The notes under the pieces are model-generated. The model saw only the letters and a list, made by a program, of their open reading frames with translations, was not told the DNA's origin and did not search any database. Source: Crocinitomix sp. (GTDB taxonomy: Bacteria > Bacteroidota > Bacteroidia > Flavobacteriales_D > Crocinitomicaceae). Taken from it: a stretch of DNA of 5,582 nucleotides. The DNA is taken from NCBI GenBank assembly GCA_020849935.1, contig JADZFJ010000061.1, forward strand, positions 1 to 5,582, given 5' to 3'. Below, in pieces: positions 1 through 5,439 of the stretch. Numbering within the stretch: the first letter of the stretch is position 1; every line of letters starts with the position of its first letter. A program made the translations under genes and the position numbers.

Positions 1-285
1 TGCTTTGTTGGTTTCTGTAATTACCTGTCCTTGGCCATTTTCAGATTGAATTAATTGAAAAATTGGTCGATGGAAGTCGTCGTATTCCACAAAATATTTA
101 AGCGTTGAATTTGAATAAACCGTGTCGACCAACTGAAATGAACTATCGGAATAGACAACGATATACTTTGAGGAAGCTTCTTCCACAAGTTCTTGATGAT
201 CCACATCGTGAATTTTATTTTCAGGCAAGGTTTGACAAGTCAACAAAGCAAAGAATAAACATGGAAGTGCCAATTTCAGCTTCAT
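1..285 (-). CDS. Putative lipoprotein, N-terminal 95 residues (3' end beyond the window)
   Basis: An open frame runs from an ATG at 285 leftwards to position 1 with no stop, giving 95 residues of a longer protein. It begins MKLKLALPCLFFALLTCQ: a short charged n-region, a hydrophobic stretch at residues 5-15 and a lipobox-like L-L-T-C with the cysteine at residue 17. This is typical of lipoproteins cleaved by signal peptidase II and anchored in the cell envelope. The mature part is polar and rich in Ser, Glu, Asp and Tyr, and I recognise no family. The start is well fixed: the ATG overlaps the TGA of the upstream membrane-protein gene in an ATGA arrangement, implying translational coupling. 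A plus-strand frame over the same bases lacks comparable features. Lipoprotein nature is inferred from the signal sequence; function is unknown. Confidence 0.72.
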   Translation of the reverse strand, partial: MKLKLALPCLFFALLTCQTLPENKIHDVDHQELVEEASSKYIVVYSDSSFQLVDTVYSNSTLKYFVEYDDFHRPIFQLIQSENGQGQVITETNKA

Positions 286-662
286 TGATTGGGAGAAAGG
301 TTTGTTTTTAAAAACACATACTTTAAATATAAACTGAATTGTAAGATTAACAAGGAGCCGATTACGATTACGCCAAGCAACCAAAATTTAATCCACCAAA
401 CTGCAATTGTGCTTAGTAAAAGTAGGATAAAACTGATGATGCGGACTTTCTTTTGATTGAAGCGTTGATTTGAACCATAAAAATTTAATAAAGCGACCAT
501 TTTAAATACAACCACTTGAATTATTGCCGCAAGAGGATAAAAAATTAAGAAGGCGTACATGAAAAAATACATTGGTGGCAACCCATTGTCAACAAAATCA
601 GATGCATTTAACCCGAAGATTATCCACACGAAGCCAACAAATGTTAAAAGTACACTTTTCAT
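282..662 (-). CDS. Hypothetical four-helix integral membrane protein
   Basis: This frame encodes 126 residues, very hydrophobic and rich in Phe, Leu, Ile and Trp. Four likely transmembrane segments can be seen at about residues 4-20, 31-54, 74-92 and 94-117. A basic, polar loop around residues 64-74 (with N, Q, R and K) separates the two hairpins and is probably cytoplasmic. I do not recognise the family and see no catalytic or metal-binding motif. The ATG at 662 is preceded by A/T-rich sequence without a Shine-Dalgarno, as is usual in Bacteroidota. The gene lies 38 bp after the ABM-domain gene and its TGA overlaps the ATG of the lipoprotein gene by 4 bp, so these two small envelope proteins are probably made together. 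A role as a partner of that lipoprotein is possible but is only inference. Confidence 0.75.
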   Translation of the reverse strand: MKSVLLTFVGFVWIIFGLNASDFVDNGLPPMYFFMYAFLIFYPLAAIIQVVVFKMVALLNFYGSNQRFNQKKVRIISFILLLLSTIAVWWIKFWLLGVIVIGSLLILQFSLYLKYVFLKTNLSPNQ

Positions 663-671
663 TTTTTAATT

Positions 672-690
672 TTAAGCTAAAATAGCTTAA
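672..690. repeat. Perfect 8-bp inverted repeat between two minus-strand genes
   Basis: The arms TTAAGCTA (672-679) and TAGCTTAA (683-690) are exact reverse complements around a 3-base AAA centre. It sits 10 bp after the stop of the ABM-domain gene and 9 bp before the start of the membrane-protein gene. No T-run follows it on the minus strand, so it is a poor intrinsic terminator. It could be an mRNA hairpin between cistrons or a protein-binding palindrome. Confidence 0.5.
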
Positions 691-700
691 CTGAATTAGT

Positions 701-1009
701 TTAGCCTTCGCGCAACTCCTCCACCAAAATTTCCGTGCTCCAAGCTTCAGGTTTTTCGGCAAACCATGCTTTTACTTTTGGCCAAACTTGCCCAAATAAG
801 GGGGTGTCGCGATAGGCATTCAGCGATTTCTGATTGTCCCAAATGCTGTAGGTAAAATAAACGCCGTTGTTTGAGAGGTCTTTTAACAACCGAACGCTGC
901 TGCAGCCCGGCTGGTTGGCAACTTGGGCTTTGATTTGGTAAAAATATTCTTCAAATTCCGCCGAATGAGCTTGCTGAAATGTCATTTTTACGATGCGTTG
1001 GATAGCCAT
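701..1009 (-). CDS. ABM-domain (antibiotic biosynthesis monooxygenase-like) small protein
   Basis: This encodes 102 residues, the normal size for a single ABM/dimeric alpha-beta barrel domain (ferredoxin-like fold, usually a homodimer). Visible marks are the N-terminal strand with RIVKMTF (residues 5-11), an amphipathic helix around residues 16-32, the PGC turn at 34-36, the strand YFTYSIWDN (51-59), a helix with the SLNAYRDT segment (62-69), and the last strand after KPEAW (86-90). Similar proteins are common in flavobacteria and usually uncharacterised; members of the wider family oxidise small aromatics or degrade haem, but nothing here shows a haem or substrate site. The family name is therefore structural and not evidence of an antibiotic pathway. 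No signal peptide, so cytoplasmic. It follows the DUF62 gene by 9 bp, indicating co-transcription. The start ATG at 1009 has no clear Shine-Dalgarno. Confidence 0.85.
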   Translation of the reverse strand: MAIQRIVKMTFQQAHSAEFEEYFYQIKAQVANQPGCSSVRLLKDLSNNGVYFTYSIWDNQKSLNAYRDTPLFGQVWPKVKAWFAEKPEAWSTEILVEELREG

Positions 1010-1018
1010 ATTGCTTGG

Positions 1019-1888
1019 TTATAGGTCGCGGTTAAAAAGGGAATCGATACTTTCTTTTGACCCTTTTGGATGAAATTCCATACGAATGGTATCGCCCACA
1101 TTTAACCCTAAAAGTGAACTTGCTCCTCCTCCATTTCCGCTGACGCCTTTATTAATCGCAATTTCTAAAAATCCTGCCTCGTTAAAGAGAGCTAATTTTT
1201 CGGCAGTGGGCACTTCGTAATAGTTTTTTGAGATACTTTCGATAAAATACTGGGCATTTTTAAAGAAAATAGTGAATGGATTGCCATTTCCTACTTCGTT
1301 AAATAATTTTTCGGTGATGTTGACGATCACATTTCCGTACTTATCGGTATGGATTACTGACCCTTTGATCAAATAATTTTCAATCACCGGCTGGGTGGTA
1401 AATACCCGTTTTACTTGGTCGATTGGTTCGCCTAACTCGGTTAATTTTTTTTGATTGATTAAGCCCAAAAGGGTTGGAATATAAATGTATCGCAAAGGAA
1501 ATCGCAGGGCAAATTTTGAACTAAAATCGTCGATGCGCACAATTTCTTCGGCGTTTTTGTAATCGTTTAAAAGGGAGAAAATTCCATTGTCACAGCCCAC
1601 AAAATAATGCCCGTTCAATTTCATGATGATGGGGTACATATTGGTGTCGGGATTGCCAATGCCAATGAGTGGAATGGCATCCACGCCTAAAAAATGAATG
1701 GTACCTTCGGGAAAATCGCGCACCACATTGTTGACAAAATAGGCGGCTTGGGCAATATTAAACGGTTGTACATTGTGCGAAATATCGACCAATGTAATGG
1801 CGTGCGGACTTGCATATAATTGACCCTTCAACGAAGCCACGTAATGATCCGAAAGACCATAATCTGTTGTGAGCGTAATTATTTGCAT
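1019..1888 (-). CDS. DUF62 family protein, SAM hydroxide adenosyltransferase/SAM hydrolase-like
   Basis: The 289-residue product matches the DUF62 family, whose characterised members hydrolyse S-adenosylmethionine to adenosine and methionine and which is related to SAM-dependent fluorinases and chlorinases. Seen here: N-terminal ITLTTDYGLSDHYVASLKG (4-22), VDISHNVQPFNI (34-45), FPEGTIHFLGVD (59-70), GHYFVGCDNGIFSLL (93-107), and the C-domain motifs GSVIHTDKYGNVIVNIT (176-192) and GASSLLGLNVGDTI (255-268). I chose ATG 1888: homologues begin right at this ITLTTD segment, and an AAGGTG stands 5 bases upstream. The longer reading needs a TTG at 1921 and adds 11 unrelated residues. The Asp of the catalytic triad is present (D70), but the Arg expected shortly after it and the His near residues 128-134 are not recognisable, so activity is uncertain. 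First gene of the minus operon, divergent from phoH. Confidence 0.88.
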   Translation of the reverse strand: MQIITLTTDYGLSDHYVASLKGQLYASPHAITLVDISHNVQPFNIAQAAYFVNNVVRDFPEGTIHFLGVDAIPLIGIGNPDTNMYPIIMKLNGHYFVGCDNGIFSLLNDYKNAEEIVRIDDFSSKFALRFPLRYIYIPTLLGLINQKKLTELGEPIDQVKRVFTTQPVIENYLIKGSVIHTDKYGNVIVNITEKLFNEVGNGNPFTIFFKNAQYFIESISKNYYEVPTAEKLALFNEAGFLEIAINKGVSGNGGGASSLLGLNVGDTIRMEFHPKGSKESIDSLFNRDL

Positions 1889-1949
1889 TCTTTCACCTTC
1901 TATTCTCACGTTTTCCCACAATCTATGACCATGAGTACGGAGAAATTTT

Positions 1950-1978
1950 TAATTTTACCCAAAATTATATTTAATTTT
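1950..1978. promoter_or_regulatory. Triple alternating TAATTTT motif in the divergent intergenic region
   Basis: TAATTTT (1950-1956), its reverse complement AAAATTA (1961-1967) and TAATTTT again (1972-1978) are separated by 4-bp spacers (ACCC and TATT). The 11-bp repeat distance is about one helical turn, so all three lie on one face of the DNA. The block lies between the divergent DUF62 and phoH starts, where an operator for both would be expected. The region is strongly AT-rich, so chance is a serious alternative. Confidence 0.35.
1960..1967 (-). promoter_or_regulatory. Candidate -7 promoter element for the DUF62 operon
   Basis: On the minus strand these bases read TAATTTTG, an exact match to the Bacteroidota -7 consensus TAnnTTTG. 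They lie about 72 bp upstream of the ATG at 1888. No convincing TTTG-like -33 element is seen at the expected distance, so this is a weak call. No exact TAnnTTTG was found on the plus strand for phoH; the nearest are two TAATTTTA copies at 1950-1957 and 1972-1979. Confidence 0.35.
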
Positions 1979-2016
1979 AAGTATAAGGAGTTATTAGGTC
2001 ATAATTTATTTAGATT

Positions 2017-2955
2017 TTGCAAGAAAAAATTATAGAAATTACGGGAATTGCACCAATTGAATTGTTTGGCGTGAACGATCATAAATTAAATTTGATTCGT
2101 ACCTATTTCCCGAAATTAAAGATTATTGCCCGAGGCACTGATTTAAAAGTGGTGGGTGAACCCGAGGTGATTGAACAATTTGAGAAAAAAGTGAGTTTGT
2201 TGGTGCGACATATCGCCGAATTTAATGCGCTGAATGATGGGCAAATTGAGTCGTTGATGTTAAAAGAAACGGAGGATTTGCCTTTTCAAAATTTTGGTGA
2301 AATTATTGTTCACGGAAATGGTGGGAATTTAATTAAGGCACGCACCGTAAACCAACGAAAATTGGTGAAAGCATCGATGGAAAACGACATGGTTTTTGCG
2401 GTCGGACCTGCGGGTACTGGTAAAACCTATACCGCAGTTGCCTTGGCCGTGCGTGCCTTGAAAAATAAAGAGGTGAAGCGAATTGTGTTAACCCGCCCTG
2501 CTGTGGAAGCTGGGGAGAGTTTGGGCTTTTTACCGGGCGACATGAAAGAAAAGTTGGATCCGGATCTACAACCGCTTTTTGATGGGTTGCGTGATATGAT
2601 TCCTGCCGAAAAATTGATTGAATATGTGGAAACTGGGGTAATAGAAATAGCGCCGTTGGCATTTATGCGAGGGCGAACCTTAGACAAGGCTTTTGTGATT
2701 TTGGATGAGGCGCAAAATACCACAGTCAATCAGATGAAAATGTTTTTAACCCGGATGGGGCAAAATGCTAAATTCATTATTACGGGCGACCGCACACAGA
2801 TTGATTTACCAAGAAACCAAAAATCAGGTTTGATCGAAGCCCTTGAACGCCTACACGACATTAAAGGAATTTCAATTGTAGAATTGAACATTGAAGATGT
2901 GGTGCGGCATAAACTGGTTAAAAAAATTATCGAAGCCTTTGCGCAAGAACAATAA
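2017..2955 (+). CDS. phoH: PhoH family P-loop ATPase
   Basis: The 312-residue product has the size and layout of PhoH/PhoH-like ATPases, which carry an N-terminal KH-like nucleic-acid-binding region followed by a helicase-like ATPase domain. Seen: Walker A GPAGTGKT (130-137), the PhoH-typical RPAVEAGESLGFLPGD (160-175), Walker B FVILDEAQN (226-234), and GDRTQIDLP (257-265), a motif III-like segment. PhoH proteins are cytoplasmic and are linked to RNA metabolism and stress or phosphate starvation; the exact role here is not shown. The start is TTG: an in-frame TAG at 2011-2013 leaves only ATT 2014 or TTG 2017 upstream of the conserved EKIIEI segment, and the first internal ATG (residue 81) would delete most of the N-terminal domain. 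An AAGGAG at 1985-1990 is too far upstream to serve this start. It is the first gene of the plus operon, with purC 27 bp downstream. Confidence 0.95.
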   Translation: MQEKIIEITGIAPIELFGVNDHKLNLIRTYFPKLKIIARGTDLKVVGEPEVIEQFEKKVSLLVRHIAEFNALNDGQIESLMLKETEDLPFQNFGEIIVHGNGGNLIKARTVNQRKLVKASMENDMVFAVGPAGTGKTYTAVALAVRALKNKEVKRIVLTRPAVEAGESLGFLPGDMKEKLDPDLQPLFDGLRDMIPAEKLIEYVETGVIEIAPLAFMRGRTLDKAFVILDEAQNTTVNQMKMFLTRMGQNAKFIITGDRTQIDLPRNQKSGLIEALERLHDIKGISIVELNIEDVVRHKLVKKIIEAFAQEQ

Positions 2956-2982
2956 GCAATAAAAAATTACGAATAAATTAAA

Positions 2983-3927
2983 ATGAAAGCAATTAAAGAA
3001 TCAAAATTTGAATTTCCCGGACAAACCAGCGTTTACAATGGAAAAGTAAGGGATGTTTACACGATTAATAACGATCAGTTGGTGATTGTAGCCTCGGATC
3101 GAATTTCGGCCTTTGACTATATTTTGCCAAAAGCAATTCCGTTTAAAGGACAAGTATTAAATCAGTTAGCGGCTAAATTTTTACGTGCAACGGCTGATAT
3201 CGTTCCAAATTGGTTAATCGATACGCCGGATCCGAGTGTGGCTGTTGGGCATAAATGTGAACCATACCGCGTGGAAATGGTGATTCGTGGTTATTTGGCT
3301 GGACATGCAGCCCGCGAATACAAAGCGGGGAAACGAATGCTTTGTGGGGTTGCTTTGCCTGAAGGGATGATTGAAAATGATCAGTTTCCAAGTCCAATTA
3401 TTACCCCTGCAACCAAAGCAGATGAAGGACATGATGAAGATATTTCAAGAGAAGAAATTATTGCCAAAGGGATTATTTCTGAAGAAGATTATGTGTTGTT
3501 GGAAAAATACACCTATGCTTTATTTCAACGAGGAACTGAGATTGCAGCCGAAAGAGGATTAATTTTGGTAGACACCAAATATGAATTCGGCAAAAAGAAC
3601 GGACAAATTTATTTGATTGATGAAATTCATACACCTGATTCGTCGCGGTATTTTTATGCAGAGGGGTATGAGGAACGTCAATTAAAAGGTGAAAAACAAA
3701 AACAACTTTCAAAAGAATTTGTGCGTGAATGGTTGATTGCGAATGATTTTCAAGGATTAACTGGGCAAACGATTCCTTTTATGCCGGATGATTTTGTGGA
3801 ATTGGTGAGCAGCCGATACATTGAATTGTACGAAAAAATTACGGGAGAAACTTTTGTGCGGTCGGATGTTTCTGACATCGAAAACCGCATCAATACCAAT
3901 GTGTTAAACTACTTAAGTTCGCATTAA
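2983..3927 (+). CDS. purC: Phosphoribosylaminoimidazole-succinocarboxamide synthase (SAICAR synthetase)
   Basis: PurC joins CAIR and L-aspartate with ATP to form SAICAR in de novo purine (IMP) synthesis, in the cytoplasm. Diagnostic segments are all present: YNGKVRDVY (18-26) at the ATP-binding N-terminus, ASDRISAFD (37-45), [19 protein letters not shown] (91-109) at the position of the first family signature, [14 protein letters not shown] (142-155), the second signature LVDTKYEFG (195-203), and [13 protein letters not shown] (211-223). At 314 residues it is the long form seen in Bacteroidota and fungi (Ade1-like), longer than the roughly 237-residue E. coli enzyme, with inserts around 110-140 and a C-terminal extension after about 225. 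The ATG is followed directly by the conserved N-terminus. It lies 27 bp after phoH and 1 bp before the TPR gene; no other pur gene is visible. Confidence 0.97.
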   Translation: MKAIKESKFEFPGQTSVYNGKVRDVYTINNDQLVIVASDRISAFDYILPKAIPFKGQVLNQLAAKFLRATADIVPNWLIDTPDPSVAVGHKCEPYRVEMVIRGYLAGHAAREYKAGKRMLCGVALPEGMIENDQFPSPIITPATKADEGHDEDISREEIIAKGIISEEDYVLLEKYTYALFQRGTEIAAERGLILVDTKYEFGKKNGQIYLIDEIHTPDSSRYFYAEGYEERQLKGEKQKQLSKEFVREWLIANDFQGLTGQTIPFMPDDFVELVSSRYIELYEKITGETFVRSDVSDIENRINTNVLNYLSSH

Positions 3928-3928
3928 A

Positions 3929-5203
3929 ATGAAATTAAAAACGCTTTTCTTCGTCGGCTTATTTATTACTTCGTTTACCTTGGTTGCACAAAGTGAAGCC
4001 GACATTGAACGTGCGCAAAAAGCAGCCAAAAAAGCGGACAAGGCTTTTTCAAAAGGGGCTTATCAAAAAAGCATCGACTTTTATACCAAAGCCATTTCGT
4101 ACGTTCCAAATTTGGAATTTAATTATTACGAACGTGGCTTGGTTTTTAAAAAAATGGGCCGGTTTGAGGAAGCCCTGGCTGACTTTGATAAAGCCATAAT
4201 CATCAATGCGAACAGTCCACATTCGTATTACGAACGGGGATTGATTCATTTTGAGATGAAAAATTATCTCAAAGCGATTCAAGATTTTGATAAACAGGCC
4301 ATATTAAATAGCGATCACATTGATTGTATCCGAAAAAAAGCAGCTGCCTTGGTGAAATTAAATCGTTTTGATGAAGCTATTTTGGTGTTGGATCCAGTGA
4401 TTTTTAAATACAAAAACAATTCGAATGATTATGTTTTGCGGAGTCTTTGTTATTTGAACACCGGTATTTTGAAAGAGTCATACAGCGACATGCAAGCTGC
4501 CATTCGTTTAGGAGACACCACGGACGAGCGGTTCCGAGTGGAAGCGATGCTTGACATGCGATTGACTAAACCAAAAGATGCCATTCCGCTTTTATTAAAA
4601 ATTGTGGAAACAACCCCGAGTGCTGAACATGCCCACGATCAATACCTTTTATCGATGGCGTATATGATGGCAGGAAATTACACGGATGCAATGACACACA
4701 TTAACATCGCAATCGCAATGAATCCTTTGGCGGCATATTATTATGACAAAGGATGTTTTGCGGCTGAAAATAACGATTTAAACCTTGCCCTTGAGTGTTA
4801 TACCAAAACGATTGAGTTGGATCCAACTTATGAAGCTGCGTATAACAATCGCACGTTTTATATTTGGTTGCCACGAAAAGAATTTGCAAAAGCGATTGAA
4901 GATTTGTCGGCTGTAATTGCACTCGATTCGATGGATGCTTATGCGTATAGCAACCGAAGTGTGGCTTATTTTGGATTAGGCCAAGTTGAGAAAGGTTTTT
5001 TGGATGCCTTTAAGTCGATTGAGTTGGAGCCAAGGAATCCCTATCCGTATAAAACCTTAGCTTTTGCGTATTACGCGATGAAAGATGAGGCTTTAGCCAT
5101 CGAAATGGTGAGAGAGGCGTTGAGCTGGAGTTATCCGTATAAAACAGATCCAGAATTCGTAAAATTATGCGAAATATTGAAAATTGATCTTCCAAAAAAA
5201 TAA
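3929..5203 (+). CDS. Secreted or periplasmic TPR-repeat protein
   Basis: The 424-residue product starts with a Sec signal peptide: MKLK, a hydrophobic core at about 5-19, and likely cleavage near A20/Q21 in LVAQSEAD. Almost all the rest is tetratricopeptide repeats. I count about ten to eleven 34-residue units starting near 28, 62, 96, 130, 164, 200, 234, 268, 302, 337 and 371. The clearest are 62-95 (YYERGLVFKKMGRFEEALADFDKA), 96-129, 268-301 (ending TKTIELDPT) and 337-370 (with SNRSVAYFGLGQ); those around 164-230 are degenerate. TPRs form a helical scaffold for protein binding, so it is probably an envelope adaptor; the partner is unknown. No catalytic domain or outer-membrane anchor is seen. 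The ATG lies 1 bp after the purC stop, indicating translational coupling. It is the last gene before a gene-free, repeat-filled stretch. Confidence 0.88.
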   Translation: MKLKTLFFVGLFITSFTLVAQSEADIERAQKAAKKADKAFSKGAYQKSIDFYTKAISYVPNLEFNYYERGLVFKKMGRFEEALADFDKAIIINANSPHSYYERGLIHFEMKNYLKAIQDFDKQAILNSDHIDCIRKKAAALVKLNRFDEAILVLDPVIFKYKNNSNDYVLRSLCYLNTGILKESYSDMQAAIRLGDTTDERFRVEAMLDMRLTKPKDAIPLLLKIVETTPSAEHAHDQYLLSMAYMMAGNYTDAMTHINIAIAMNPLAAYYYDKGCFAAENNDLNLALECYTKTIELDPTYEAAYNNRTFYIWLPRKEFAKAIEDLSAVIALDSMDAYAYSNRSVAYFGLGQVEKGFLDAFKSIELEPRNPYPYKTLAFAYYAMKDEALAIEMVREALSWSYPYKTDPEFVKLCEILKIDLPKK

Positions 5204-5221
5204 GAGAGGGTAATTTTTTTT
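5194..5221 (+). terminator. Weak AT-stem terminator-like structure after the TPR gene
   Basis: AAAAAAAT (5194-5201) and ATTTTTTT (5213-5220) are exact inverted repeats around an 11-base loop, ending in a run of eight T (5214-5221). It overlaps the end of the TPR gene and its TAA stop. There is no GC in the stem, so it would be unstable; the position at the end of the plus operon is the main support. Confidence 0.3.
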
Positions 5222-5225
5222 CTCC

Positions 5226-5255
5226 CACAGATTTCGCGGATTTTCGCAGATTTAT
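5226..5255. repeat. Three degenerate decamers of CACAGATTTC type
   Basis: CACAGATTTC (5226-5235), GCGGATTTTC (5236-5245) and GCAGATTTAT (5246-5255) follow each other without a gap. Each unit has a GATTT core in a 10-bp period. I recall similar CACAGATTTCACGGATTTTC-type runs in intergenic DNA of Bacteroidota and other bacteria; their function is unknown. Here it separates the TPR gene from the 132-bp array. Confidence 0.55.
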
Positions 5256-5284
5256 TTTTTAGTAAGATTAAATACGAGAAGGAT

Positions 5285-5307
5285 GTCGCGAGCGTCCCGC
5301 TCGTGCC
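5285..5307. repeat. GC-rich hairpin in repeat unit 1
   Basis: Arms 5285-5294 and 5298-5307 pair around a TCC loop. The core CGAGCG/CGCTCG is perfect; the outer stem has a T-C mismatch at 5286 and one G-T wobble at 5288. This is the only copy with the 5286 mismatch. Confidence 0.6.
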
Positions 5308-5332
5308 CCGGAGATTAAAACGTCTATTTTAA

Positions 5333-5361
5333 TTACGATTAAGCGAAGCGCGCAACCGTAA
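5333..5361. repeat. Nested hairpin in the middle of repeat unit 1
   Basis: TTACGATT (5333-5340) pairs with AACCGTAA (5354-5361) except for one A-C mismatch, and GCG/CGC (5343-5345 and 5349-5351) can pair inside it. The same structure recurs unchanged at 5465-5493 in unit 2. Confidence 0.45.
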
Positions 5362-5416
5362 GGCTAGTAACTTTAGATTAAAAATATCTTAGAAAACTTC
5401 GAGTTTAAGCAAGGAT

Positions 5417-5439
5417 GGCGCGAGCGTCCCGCTCGTGCC
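5417..5439. repeat. GC-rich REP-like hairpin in repeat unit 2
   Basis: GGCGCGAGCG (5417-5426) and CGCTCGTGCC (5430-5439) form a 10-bp stem with one G-T wobble around a TCC loop. It repeats at 5549-5571 in unit 3. The compact GC-rich imperfect palindrome in otherwise AT-rich DNA resembles REP-type elements. No REP-associated transposase gene is in the window. Confidence 0.6.

Noticed and set aside
105..311. Plus-strand 68-codon frame opposite the lipoprotein start
   Set aside because: It lies antisense to a frame with a clear signal peptide, lipobox and coupled start; its own product has no recognisable feature.
1889..1921. Longer DUF62 start (TTG at 1921)
   Set aside because: The first codon is TTG, the 11 added residues do not belong to the family N-terminus, and ATG 1888 has an AAGGTG just upstream.
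1820..2035. Plus-strand 71-codon frame spanning the divergent intergenic region
   Set aside because: It overlaps the DUF62 N-terminus antisense and the phoH start out of frame, and it has no recognisable feature.
2333..2729. Minus-strand frames of about 100 codons inside phoH
   Set aside because: They are antisense to the conserved P-loop domain and resemble no family; their openness follows from the codon composition of phoH.
5204..5222. Hairpin between GAGAGGG and TCTCCC after the TPR stop
   Set aside because: The two segments are not reverse complements (CCCTCTC would be needed), so no GC stem forms; only the outer A/T stem is possible.
5333..5375. tRNA or other known RNA gene in the repeat unit
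   Set aside because: There is no cloverleaf, T-loop or acceptor-stem pattern; only two simple stem-loops can be drawn.
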